Source of the DNA: Henricia sp. BOLD:AAB3569
Lineage: Eukaryota; Echinodermata; Asteroidea; Spinulosida; Echinasteridae
DNA: 64,000 nucleotides
NCBI GenBank assembly: GCA_037783545.1
Contig: JBBELK010000062.1
Coordinates: forward strand, 2,604,001-2,668,000
Direction of reading: 5' to 3'
A program made the position numbers and the translations under genes. Of the stretch, positions 10,497 to 21,618 are shown piece after piece (position 1 is the first letter of the stretch; each line of letters begins with the position of its first letter). The notes beneath the pieces were generated by a model that searched no databases, had not been told where the DNA came from, and saw only the letters and a list, made by a program, of their open reading frames with translations.

Positions 10497-10925
10497 CACA
10501 AGTCTGTGATAATTGATATTTCTGTTAGATTTCCAGATGGCAATATCATCTGCAAATTGCGAGACGTTAGCATTTGTAATATGCTGGGAGAGATCATTGA
10601 GAACAGGACTTATTACACTTCCCTGTGGAACACCATTTTCGACAACTTGTTCCTCAGAAAAATTGTTATTAATTTTGACTTGAATTTTTCTGTCGGTAAA
10701 TACTTATTGATTGCAACTTAATAATAAAACCCTTACCGACGCCAGACCATGTAATAGCTATTTCAATGTCGAGAAAAATGGCAAGGGTGCTTTCCTTGTT
10801 GGCACGAGCTCTATTTATGGATGATTCTATATGGTCTTTAGTACTATATTACGACCTTTCCTGAAACCACTCTGATGTTGTGAGAATATGTTATTATTTT
10901 AAAGTAACCAAGTAATTATTTGGTA
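10497..10925 (-). pseudogene. Non-LTR retrotransposon C, reverse transcriptase fragment
   Basis: On the minus strand the pieces read HQSGFRKGRN, INRARANKESTLAIFLDIE, then VENGVPQGSVISPVL and FADDIAIW. They cover fingers, the first catalytic Asp block, PQGS and the FADD active site. The pieces are in different frames, with a deletion between FLDIE and the later palm. There is no intact frame, so it is a relic. Confidence 0.8.
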
Positions 10926-11363
10926 ATCGTGGCTAGATGTGTTGGATTTTGAATGGAAAAATAAAGTTGTCTTGCTGTGAAAATAGCACTTGGAAATTCA
11001 TTTACAGCCGCCGTAATATAGCATTTGCATTTTATAGCGAAACCACAACACCATCGCGATACAAAACTCGGTTACCGTTGATGTACGGCGTACAAAACAA
11101 GATATTCAACTTGACTGTGGACATGGCATTTATTTCAATTCAAAATCCAAAAGAAAAGAAAATCCAAGTAAGAATGGCAAGTAAATGTATGCTCAAAAGT
11201 AGCATTTCCTTTTTTGGAATGAGGATTACATACCAAAATATGTTTTAAAATACCGAGAAAAATCGCCACGCGTACACACAAACACATAGTCATCCGGGTA
11301 CTTTTCGCGAGTAGTTGCCACTGCATGGCTCCTGGAGCACCACGCGGTGGGCCGGCGGCTTTG

Positions 11364-11781
11364 TAGATTGGTTCCCGATCCCTATAGATTGGTTCGCTTA
11401 TTGCGAAAATATAGGGATCGGTAAAGGGCAGCCTAGACTGGTTCCCTTTCCCTATAGATTGGTTCGCTTATTGCGAAAATATAGGGATCGGTAAAGGGCA
11501 GCCATGACGGGCAGAATTCTGCCCGTCACGTGGTTATTATTATTTATGTATTTTTAGTAAGTGCGCAGATTTTGCATTGACATTTGTAACTTGGCCGTGC
11601 GTGTCGAACATATCCAATTATGTAAATAAAGTACATTGCCTAAAGCAAAGGGCTTGGCCAATTTTTAAATATAAAAAACACAATGCGCACGCGCAAAGAC
11701 GACCAATTACAGATCAAGATGAAGCGCCTTTACCTGTCCTTATATTCTCCTGTGTGGAATATGTGGACGGGAACCAGTCTA
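11364..11781. mobile_element. MITE (TAGATTGGTTCCCG family), 9-bp target duplication
   Basis: The ends TAGATTGGTTCCCG and CGGGAACCAGTCTA are inverted. The direct repeat GCGGCTTTG flanks it (11355-11363 and 11782-11790). Near the left end a roughly 75-bp block (CCCTATAGATTGGTTCGC...GGGATCGGTAAAGGGCAGC) is present twice in tandem, whereas the relative at 41629 has it once. The body contains an ATTTGTAACTTGGCCGTGCG stretch shared with that copy. Confidence 0.9.
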
Positions 11782-11799
11782 GCGGCTTTGTACACGAGG

Positions 11800-13530
11800 C
11801 ATAAGCCTTTTTGAAGTATGGCTGCCTTATAGAGGGCGCCCTTTGATTTGGGTAAAATAAACCAAAATGGCCGACGCTTGTACGTACGTTTGTGCGGGTG
11901 GGTGTACGTTTACATTTTTACTGACGGCTAAAGCCGCCTTTTTAAAATGACATTTTAGTGCTTAATTACGGTAATGGACGGGTTAAAGATACTCATTTAT
12001 CTACGGCACAGGATATGTGTTAATCTGGCTGATTTAACCCAGCATTAAGGTATAGGCTGCGCCTAGCCCGTGGCCTACCCAACGCGCGCACGGTCATATA
12101 TCAAAATGATGGACACATGCAAAGGAAACCGACCCAAGTTGGGCTAGGCCTAGTGAAACTTAATAATTTCTGCAAGCCTTGATCTACTCTATAACGTGCT
12201 GTGTTTTTGCCTAAAGCCTTAGCTTAGTAGGGCCTATTTTAACTAGCTAAGTTACGCTATGACTGTTTCCCAAAAGACCAATCAGTGTGTTATGTTTTAA
12301 TTTGTGTCTTTTGGCTCTTTTAATTATAGTCCAGATGAATAATGCAAATGACAGTTTGAGTTTACAAGCAGTAGATCCTGCATGACTGCATGACTGGCTG
12401 AAAACCAACAATGTGCCTTATCATCATTCCTGGAAGAAATTGCAGCTTTTTCCAAATTAACTTGTTATAATAGTTAAATCTTGTATTACCAATCTTAAAA
12501 AAGAAGAAGAAACAGTTGGGACCCAAATTTGTCCTTGTTATAAGCATTACTTTGTATTAACAGTGCTCTTATAATCAGTGTTAGACTATTTGTATGTAGT
12601 TTTCTCGACACAGGCTCTCAATTAATCACCGTTTTTAAGAATTTACCAATCGATAGTACCATTAACTATGCATGTATAGATGCTCTAAAAATCACTCCAT
12701 CTTAAGCTTCCATGTTATGGTACAGTCAAAACTCTGATAAGAGAACTGCTCATTGAACATTCTGCTCATAATGAAGAAAATTCCTCATTATTCATAAAGC
12801 TCGACTATGCAAGTTGTGAAACACTAAAAAATACAGCTAGTACATGAAATTTTGTTTTGGCCATGGACAAATGAGTGTAAATAAAAAGGCCAAATGAAAC
12901 AAGATAACTTGAAGCCGCACGACACTGAGTTTATTCATTGGCAAATCTGAAAATACAGATGTCAAAACTGTCAAAGAACTTTACATGTGAACTTCCAGAA
13001 ACCACGGGAAAGGATGGATAACTTGACCATATTGTTTTAGACCTTGGAAAGAATTCCATACTCGGCCCGTCACATTTTCTAAAGTGCAAATGAAAAGAAC
13101 AAATTTTGGAGGGGGAAAAAGTGAAGATTTTACGAGGTAAAACTAAGAAATCTTCCGAGTTGTCTTATACGTTTAGTGCAGGAGGGTTTATGTGACGTCC
13201 GACTCGTAAATTCTTTCCAAAATTTTAATGGTTAAATTATCAATTCTTACCCTATCGGACTTTAGAAACGTGCGTGAACGAATCAGCATTTTTTGAAGTA
13301 CGACGTTTTTCACGGATGCTAGGCAAAACAATAACGAAAACGATCAAAATCTGCCACAAACAGACCAAAAGTTGTTCTTATACAATAGACAATTATCCTA
13401 TTTCCAAAACCACGTACAATATTGGTCGTCAAGTTATCTCTAAACAATCAAACAGATAAAGTTTTGATAAGCATTTTAATACAACGTACACGCTACGGTA
13501 ACCGTCTGCCATTTTTAGATGCGTTTACCC
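11800..13530. other. Intergenic stretch with no recognisable gene
   Basis: I find no long conserved frame, splice-flanked exon or clear repeat boundary here. Small frames such as the one at 13274-13459 have no family resemblance that I can see. Confidence 0.5.
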
Positions 13531-13831
13531 AAATGACAGTGCGCCCTCTAGCGACAGGTATGGTATCCGCCATACCTCAAAAAGGCTTATGGCGACTGCG
13601 CACTATAGCCTTACGGCTTATACAACTCTATGGTGCGATCATTCTTTTTATGCCTCGAGTGTCGCCATCGTCTGATCGTGGCCATTCAGCATAATATGTA
13701 CCCATGTGTATTGCTCAGCCCACCCACCTTAGCCAATGGAAAATGCAGCCTGTGATCACGTGTGCACATAGAAACTGCTGCTGATAAGTGATATAGGCCT
13801 ACATCTGTGTGCAAGTGTGTGCGGTCCATGC

Positions 13832-14110
13832 GGGGCGGTCGGGTTGGCGTAGCGGTTCTTTCCTCGCCTTTCACCTCTGGCGTCCCGGGTTCGAATCCGG
13901 GGCGTGTATGTGGATTGCGTGTGCAGTCCCTACTTGACCGCGTGGGTTTCCCCTAGTGATTTCTCTAGGGGTTTTCCTCCCACTTCTAAAACTGCAACTC
14001 CTTCCTCGTCATCTCAAGCTGATAATAAAAAGTATAGTTAAGCTAAAACCGTATAGTTGATGGCATAAAGGGCCTTAGTTGCCGAAGATGCCATAAATCA
14101 ACAACAACAA
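13832..14110 (+). mobile_element. Full-length tRNA-derived SINE
   Basis: The head carries an A-box-like TTGGCGTAGCGG and a B box GGTTCGAATCC spaced as in a tRNA gene, so it would be read by RNA polymerase III. The body has CTTCCTCGTCATCTCAAG, then TAAAACCGTATAGTTGATGG and GTTGCCGAAGATGCCATAAA, and a CAA-repeat tail. The target duplication CGGTCCATGC (13822-13831 and 14111-14120) proves the boundaries. Other copies are at 1640, 22709 and 42255. Confidence 0.92.
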
Positions 14111-14532
14111 CGGTCCATGCACACACCCACAGACCTCCATCATATGCGGACTTCTTTTTGTACTCGTGCACTGTAGACAATTTGGCCGAAAATCTGTTTT
14201 TTTCCTCAAAAACGAAACGCAGGATTTCGCCCTAACTTTACAAATCGTTTAAGGGCATCGTTACACACCTTATACTTTTTTTAAACCACCCCCCTCCCCC
14301 TCCCCCCCTCCCCTTATCCTTTTTAAAATGCTAAGACATCTCGTCTGCGGACCTGTGCAAGTCCACACAGTTACGGTGCTACCATATCCGGTTTATGCAG
14401 ACCTCTATTGTGTGCAGGTTCGTATATAGTGTACTACACGCTCGTACACACACAACCACATAAACATTGAAAAGGGATTAAAACTTCACAAATAATGATT
14501 GGTGGGCTCCGCCATTTTGTCCGAAAACTGAG

Positions 14533-14621
14533 CAAAGAATGACGTTATCGGAACAACTCCTTCGTGCATTTCTATTAGCAATACAAGAAGGTGTTGTACG
14601 CAAAAACGTCATTCTTTGCCA
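14533..14621. repeat. Small palindromic MITE-like repeat
   Basis: GCAAAGAATGACGTT at the left is inverted as AACGTCATTCTTTGCC at the right, with CAACTCCTTC and GAAGGTGTTG also pairing inside. It is about 89 bp and non-coding. Confidence 0.5.
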
Positions 14622-14905
14622 ATATTTCGGCCAAAACAACGGCATCCACACAGCAATGTATCCCTGCAATTGCAAATCTTTGTGAAGCTCGTGTTCGTTT
14701 TTCGGTGGGTCGTATTTCTTGTTCTTTGTATAACGATATTGTACGAGTTGCACTTGTTTACAACCGATGTCTTTTGTTTCTTGGGTATAATTCTCTTTGA
14801 ACTCGTAGCTTCCAGTCAATTTAGTGAATGCGTAATGGTTTTATTGATAATATTCACAACTGTGGTATGACAACTAAGCCAATAAAATAGTACAACAGAA
14901 AAAAG

Positions 14906-15642
14906 CCGTGTATAAGGCCCAAAGTTTACCGTAACGACAAATTGGGGATGCGCCTTATACGTACACAAGTGCGCCTGACACACTTAAAGGGCTATGACAT
15001 GCTAAAACAACTTTGTGCCTAAGCTTTGCTTCATAATGACGGATTACTTGTTCAGCAAGACATACTATTGTTCGTTTGGATGTAAAATCAATAAAAGGTA
15101 TAGCCTTTTTCAACTTTGAATATTTCATTGCAATAAACCACAGACAGAGGGCGACGTTTGGAGTGCATCACGTAAGGAAGATAGTAGGGAAAAGCTAAGA
15201 AAAAACATAAGACTTCAAGTTGGACTTGTGGCGAATTGCTGCAGTTTTCTCCCCTAGTTTCGTCATTCGTTACAACAGGAAACATGCAGAACAAACTCAA
15301 ACAGTCATGGATTACAAAGGTTCCAGGACATTTGAGAAAAAAAAGTGGAATCTTTTGTGCACAGTTGTATGTGATTTTCCTGTGTTTGCCTCTTGTGACA
15401 TCATGACCTTGGTCATGAATATGCCTATTCACATTAGCATAAAAACCAAAAACCTTAGTTTTAACCCCCAAAACAAGCTCCAAATAGAATTTTTATGAAT
15501 GTAACTGAGTGTATTGGTTTTATAGCACAGATTTCATTGATAAAAATCCCAAATAAGACCCTTTAAGTACTCGAGGACAGGGCGCATTTTTCACCACTGC
15601 GGTAGACACCATTAGTTGGGGGTGCGCCTTATACACGGGATT
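14906..15642. mobile_element. Nested TIR elements
   Basis: The outer ends CCGTGTATAAGGC and the inverse GCCTTATACACGGG bound the unit. Inside it, an element from about 14982 to 15568 has ACTTAAAGGG and CCCTTTAAGT ends. The inner element resembles 36314-36868 (shared CATTAGCATAAAAA block and CTTAAAGG ends). Open frames on both strands here are not conserved in that relative. Confidence 0.45.
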
Positions 15643-16639
15643 TTGCGGCATGTACAACAGACTTTATAATACATATTTTAACAATCGTAAACATAATCAT
15701 ACTTTGGTACCCATAACTACCCAAGTAAAATACGACTATACTCTTGCTTGATGACCACTAGCACTCATAACACTATATTGTCGATGTGAGTAAATGTGTC
15801 TTTTCTTTTGTAAAAATGCATCAATTCGCTAAAAAGACGTGGATGGTGTCACTATATACTCTAAAATCTATCCCAAGTTAGCGATTGATTTTACAAATAC
15901 TTTGCAGTGACACTTCGCAAGAAACTCGTTATTACGACAACATTTTATTTTGGAATAACATACATCAATTAGCCTTTTGCGTGTTTCTGTTATGGAACTA
16001 TATGTTATGGAACTATATTTTGTGGAACTAACATTTCTGGAAGTATATTTTGTGGGAACTATAAATAGTTTGGGTGTGGCTGTTGGTAGTCAGTAGTCGT
16101 GGGGTTTGGCGCTGGAGGTCACACATTGGATTCCTTGTCTCCATGTAAGTTTTAGTTGGTTATTTTTAGTGGATAAGCATAAGTCATCCAATATCTTTTT
16201 TCTGCAGTCATTTTGAGTTTAAGTTTTAAGACCCCAAAATACATCCATTTCACACGGATAGCGACTTATGTACCGACTCTCTTCCTTTCACATGCACACA
16301 ATAGCATCCAGATGACCAGACTAAGTTGCTGCTACGTGTTCAATACCGTATTCATTATAGGAGAGAATGACACGAAGTAATCAAAAAGTTGGTTAATGGG
16401 CATGGGCGTGAACCACGTACATGTACATGTAGCAACAATATAATAGTATGTGGACTTTCTAAACTGCTTATCCGTTTCAAAGTGATTAATTCGAGGTGCC
16501 CGCCACAGTACAAAGGTTAAACGCAAAAGGCTAATCTAAGTTTATTTATTTATTTTAATATGTTAGTGTAAACACATTTATTACGCCGAGAGAGAGGTTT
16601 GCACGGTTTTGTTGGGTGTGGCAAGCAAGAACTAGCCAT

Positions 16640-16855
16640 AAATTATACAAGACACCATTTCTACTAAACTTAATTGACACTACACTAATTACCCAAGTCC
16701 AACACCATTTCATTAAAAACATTACGTTTTACGCTTTTAACACTAAATATTACAAATTTAACACCAAAGAATTAACACCGAAAAATTAACACCGAAGAGT
16801 TAACACGGAAAATTAACACCGAAGAGTTAACACCAAAGATTCAACACCGATATGT
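16640..16855. repeat. Degenerate short tandem repeat, TTAACACCGAAGA unit
   Basis: A unit of about 13-16 bp (variants of TTAACACCGAAGAG) recurs at least seven times between 16755 and 16850. More diverged ACACCATTT-type units extend to the left. It is AT-rich and non-coding. Confidence 0.6.
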
Positions 16856-17460
16856 GCAGAACCATGCCATCTGTGCCACTATTTCTGGCTCTACTGCAGC
16901 TACACATGAATGGTGTCATTACTGTACAGAAATCCACCAGAACAAATATCATGCCTTTCAGTCATAAACAATATTTAGTATACTGCTGCGATACTGCTGC
17001 AATTTGGACATGTATACAGTTGAAGTCAGAAGTTTAAATACAACTGTATGCAACCATGTGCTTTCTTCAGACACCATCGTGTTTTATTTTGTTACATCGT
17101 AGTGTTTTCCAAACTGATCAAGATGTTCCCATCTTCTCTAGTCTATGACTCTAGTCTATGATATTTGGGAAGCTGTTAGAAAGATGTCATAATCTGAGTG
17201 CTGATAGTTTGTACGCTGTGGTCAATTCATCCGCCTGGAGGAGGCGAGATGATTTAGTCCGCTGTTTTACTCCCGTAAGGGCCGTACCTCTTCGGGACAG
17301 TGCCAAATCATCATTAACAGAACTTGCCATAAATATAATATTTCAACAAAGGCCACAACCAAACCATCAGGCGTTTGTGAGAAATTAGCAAATATTGGTT
17401 CAAAATTCCCGCCCCATTCAAACGAGAATTATCGCGCCTGCTCAGAAGGTATTTTGTAAT

Positions 17461-18231
17461 GGGTCTTTAACACAGAGATGAGACGGCAATGAGATTGGGA
17501 GCGATCTGGGATAGTTGGCCAAATCGCTACTGCACGCAGAAGCATCTCATAACATCGCAAAATCATCTCGGACGGCTGCGATTTTTTTCAAAATTTGAAA
17601 ACAATCGCAATCAAAATCAGATCGCATCATCATCGCTACACTGGCCCAACACCGTCGCAACCTTGTCTCAGACTGTCGCAACTCCATCGGTGACGCTCAT
17701 GACAAGATGGTGTTGAGATGGCGTTGCAGAGGTACGTGTTGCGCCAGTGTGGAGACAGTTTTGCGGCAAGAAAAGGGCACTTGCGACTGCACTGCAACTG
17801 TGTGCGAACGCTGTGACATAGGTGCGAATAACTGAGATGATGATAAGACAGCATTGAGATAGCATTGAGACAGCGTTGCAACATGCTCGAGACGAATTAT
17901 TACATGTATCTTTCATGTCACACCACCGTCTCATCGTTGTCGCCAAGCCGTCTCAACGCCAACGCAACACAATCGCATCAATCGCAACGCCCACGCAGCA
18001 CACTCGCTGCTATCCGTATCACTGTCTCAACTCAATCTCAAACAATCATGGGACCGTCTCACTGCTGAAAATGATCAATTTCACGTTATCTCAACCGACT
18101 CTTAACCGTGTCGCAACAACATCGCAACTGGCACTTTGAATTTTATAAAATCGCATAGCCCTTGTACGATTTCAATTTTTCCCAATCTCAATAAAGTCTC
18201 TATACGGTATCTCTTTCTATGTGAAAGACCC
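17461..18231. mobile_element. TIR element rich in GCAACATCGCAAC-type words
   Basis: The left end GGGTCTTTAACACAGAGAT is inverted at the right as GTGAAAGACCC preceded by ATCTCTTTCTAT. The interior repeats simple words (CTCAACGCC, TCGCAACACC and their complements), which gives spurious Ser/Thr-rich frames on both strands. I assign no gene. Confidence 0.55.
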
Positions 18232-18378
18232 ATGACTAACTTTCTAAAATAACAACTTCATACACATACATTTTATACACACAATATAAGTTGCGTTACA
18301 AACGAAACTTGTATAAAACTAAATTAGTAATATTTTATATTGTGTATCAGTTTAATTATACTAAAATAGAATACAATG

Positions 18379-19617
18379 CTGCATAGTTTAAATATTTCTG
18401 AGCGAGGTTCTTTAGCGCTCGCTTAGACTGGTTTCCCGTCCACATGTTACACACACGAACGCGAGTATTAGGACCGGCATTGCAAGTCTTTTATTTAGTC
18501 ATGCCGTCGCTCGCCACATCAACTCTTGAGGAATTTCAAATTGTCATCGAAAACGAGAGTCTTTGTGTTTTCGTTTGTGATAAAATTTGCAAATGAAAAG
18601 ACATGTGACGTATTAATGGCTCAGCATCTAAAACGAGGCTGTCAGTGTAAATTTGAAATTTGTCAATAATGATGATTCCCGCGAAATACAATGGGTGGTA
18701 TTTATAAAAAGTAGCATTTGCTTTTACCACCACTTTTAAGCATTTATTCGTGTTTGTAGGAAAGCATTTGCTAAATACTTACTTTTTACTTAAACCGCTA
18801 GCATTTGCTTCGTTTCGTATTTTGTATGAATAGAAGGAAGTAAGTGCTACCAATTTCAACTTTGCACAAGGCAGCCACAAATGTTGAGCAATTGCTACAC
18901 TTTCTACTAGTAGATGCTAAAAAAAAAAAAAATCTTATTCATAGAAATTGTAAATGATTATACTTCACAGTAAATGCTTTAACTGTTTTACTTGAACTTT
19001 TGCTAGTTTTTTTTTATAAATACGACTCATTGCAATGCACGATAGGGGAGTCGGTATTAGTCTGTTGTCCCGGACTTTATCGTAAAATTAAACAAATTGA
19101 AGTATTTTCGGGTATTTGCCACCACCGGTCACCAACGATGGTGAGTGTACACAGGCCGTGTGCCAATCGACGTACATAAACAAACACAACCCTTTGTCTC
19201 ACGCTGAATTGTGCTTATTAGTATTCATATACCGTATATCTTTCAACCAACTATACCCAATACGATATATGACAAAGGGACGCCTCCCCCCGGGCCCCCC
19301 CCCCCCCCCCCCCCCATATACCTCAACACACTCTCCCTTCTATTAACAAAGGATAACTGAGTGAGTATAACAACCGTGCATCATAGCTCGGGTGGTAGAG
19401 CATCTGCCCGGAGAGTCAGAGGTCTCGGGTTCGAATCCTGATAAGGCCTTTACGATTTTTCTCTCATCCCAGATTTGGTTGTTTTATTTCCATGGTGATT
19501 AGGCACCATACCAGATATTGCGTTTAGTTCTCATAAAGTCGTGTTCGTGTGTAGAATATGTGGACGGGAATCCAGTCTAAGCGAGCGCTAGCGAACATCG
19601 AATATTTGAACTATGCA
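18379..19617. mobile_element. Long-TIR element enclosing a tRNA-like sequence
   Basis: TGCATAGTTTAAATATTT, then AGCGCTCGCTTAGACTGG and TTCCCGTCCACAT, at the left are matched in inverse at the right (ATGTGGACGGGAA, CCAGTCTAAGCGAGCGCT, AAATATTTGAACTATGCA). This gives TIRs of roughly 65-75 bp. The inner part of the TIR is the TAGACTGG family end seen at 7022 and 11364. The interior holds AT-rich sequence, a C tract at about 19296-19317 and the tRNA-like stretch at 19377. Confidence 0.65.
19377..19447 (+). repeat. tRNA-like sequence, probably a SINE head and not a working tRNA
   Basis: It shows a D-arm-like TAGCTCGGGTGGTAGAGC (A box) and a good T arm TCGGGTTCGAATCCTGA (B box). The acceptor ends TGCATCA and TAAGGCC do not pair, the anticodon stem carries an extra base, and the loop lacks T33. 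This fits a tRNA-derived SINE or a pseudo-tRNA. Confidence 0.5.
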
Positions 19618-19747
19618 CCGGCACGGTCCCATCGACCGGGCCTGATGACAACTTCTAACTGAATGTGCTTTACTTGAAAAAGTGACCATTTATTCAACAC
19701 AAAAGTCATACATGATTTTAAGGTTTTGTGAAGTATTAGTATATCTA

Positions 19748-19930
19748 CAGTGAAACTTGTCTATAGTGGGCACCCTCGGGACCGTAAAAAAACTGGCCCC
19801 TATATAATAACGTGGCCTCTTTATAGAGGTTTCTTAAGCATTATATACATGGCATTTGGGGCCAAAGGTAGGTGGCCACTATAAGCAGGTGGCCTGTTTA
19901 TCAAGGTGGTCTTAATAGCAGGTTTCACTG
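19748..19930. mobile_element. Tc1/mariner-type MITE
   Basis: The ends CAGTGAAACTTGTCTATAG and the inverse of CTTAATAGCAGGTTTCACTG are flanked on both sides by TA, the target duplication of this superfamily. The 183-bp body contains repeated GGTGGCC words and no coding sequence. Confidence 0.65.
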
Positions 19931-20930
19931 TAATTTCTACAAGGCAGTTTACCAACGTTACTCTTTATTTATGCAATGTTGTTGTTCGTCACCTTCGAGG
20001 CCTTCAAATGTCAATATGGCTGCTGTAATGGAGTGGTCCATATTATTGAGCTCAAACTCTATTCTGTGTATTGTTCAATAAATAATACAACTTCAAAATG
20101 GATGAAATTTCCACGATGGGATGTTGACGTCCTTCATTCCCAGAAAGATATTCGAACCAATTTGCGCTATTTTGCATGTTCATCAAGATAAGTTATTGTC
20201 ATTTTGAAAATTCGCTCTCAAGTCACAGTTTAGGTACACAATAATAAGGCAAACTTTTGCAGCCGAAACAGTCATATGTACATTTCATAAATGTCTTTTG
20301 TCGGTTGGTTCATCCAATTTGGCGTATATTTAATTTAGAAAGGCTGACGTGTGCGTAAACCTACGAGACGGAGGCCAACTTGGCAACTCATTTTCACGAA
20401 CCCCACCCCCTCCCCCCTCCCCTATCAGAGTTGGGGTTAACAATATTTCAGCATTGTTTTATTATTTTAAAATTCAAAAATAGTGACCAACATGTCCCGA
20501 AACAGAAAGGTGGTAAATGGGAGAAATCCCGTTTCAAGTAAAAACAAAACTTAAGTCTTTTTGATTTTCGCGAAAATGACTGAAACAGAGGAAGGGACAA
20601 CACTTGTTTGAAATTATCGGCGAATAACCCAATTAATGTTGATGATAAACTCTGCAAACTAATGCAAATATGTGCTGCGCCATAGGCCCTATTTGAATTT
20701 TTTAAAGATATGCTATACGACGTCAACCATGTAACGATTGCATCAAGTATGTAAAAATATGTTGTGTCCTGACTCACGCCCTCTCAAGTACAAGCGCCGA
20801 ATCGCAAAAGATGGCGACTTTCTTGAAGCGTACACACGTACAGAGTTACGCAACCCTTTGGAAGTGTTGTCCCGTCCTTTAACATGCGGCTCATATGTTT
20901 GCGCAAACTTCAAAAGCAATATGCCTACGG

Positions 20931-20936
20931 TTTATT
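20931..20936 (-). terminator. Candidate polyadenylation signal of the fibrinogen-domain gene
   Basis: The minus-strand AATAAA hexamer lies about 24 bases beyond the stop codon of the fibrinogen-domain exon. The spacing is short but workable. No transcript data confirm it. Confidence 0.4.
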
Positions 20937-20959
20937 GTATTCAATGTTAGCTAATTTGC

Positions 20960-21618
20960 CTAAGCAACATGCCTCATTTTCATGTTGCATTGTTTCATAG
21001 AGTAATCATAGGATCCTTTCCAGTGTTTCCTTATTATACCTTTAGCATCACAGACGGTACTCTGAGGGTAATATATGCCATTGAGATTAGTAGCAAAACA
21101 AAATTTGAACCACCAATTACATTTATACATGCGTGCACAACTCTCGAATGGTGAATTATCGTTATCTCGATTAATAGTACTGAAAAAACGTGCGTCCTTG
21201 TGTATCGTTGAGTCACCAGCTGTGCCTTTGTATAAAGAAACATGGAGTGTGTACTCCTCACCTGAAATGGTAAACTCGCCGTACTCGGCCCAAGCTGTGT
21301 TTCCTTCCCAGTCCCACAAGTCCACTCGCAGCTGCCATTGTCCTGTCTGAGTCAGGATGCGTAGAGCTTCATTCCCAAGCCAGAACTCACCAGACAGATT
21401 GCCAAAGCCATGCTTGTATTCATCCCAGGTACGGAAGAAGTCAACCGAACCATCTTGACGCCTCTGAAAGACGATCCATCCTCCCCCATCACTCTTCATG
21501 TCACAGTAGACCTGTAGGCCATTGGTCAGTCCAGCAGGATAGATTGTGTATATGCCATTGTCACGGTGACCAGCTGTTAGCAGCTCCTGACAGCTGGTGT
21601 ACTTCACAGAGTCTGCAA
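20960..21618 (-). CDS. Fibrinogen C-terminal (FReD) domain exon, last exon
   Basis: One open exon of 219 codons including the stop encodes a whole fibrinogen-related domain: SCQELL near the start, GLQVYCDM, GGGWIVFQRRQDGSVDFFRTW, EFWLGNEALRILT, AEYGEFTISGEEY, the calcium-loop region NRDNDN, then SCARMYKCNWWFKFC and LNGIYY. The family usually has DRDND in the calcium loop, so the first Asp is Asn here. The polymerisation/ligand pocket reads CNWWFKFC and not the common CHxxNLNG context, although NLNG follows. These domains bind acetylated or other sugars in ficolins and tachylectins. The acceptor is TTTCTTATCAG with exon phase 1. It is intact, with no frame break. Confidence 0.93.

Noticed and set aside
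15088-15498. Opposing 131- and 92-codon frames
   Set aside because: They lie in nested TIR elements and are not conserved in the related element at 36314-36868.
19377-19447. Functional tRNA gene
   Set aside because: The acceptor arms do not pair, the anticodon stem has an extra base and T33 is missing.
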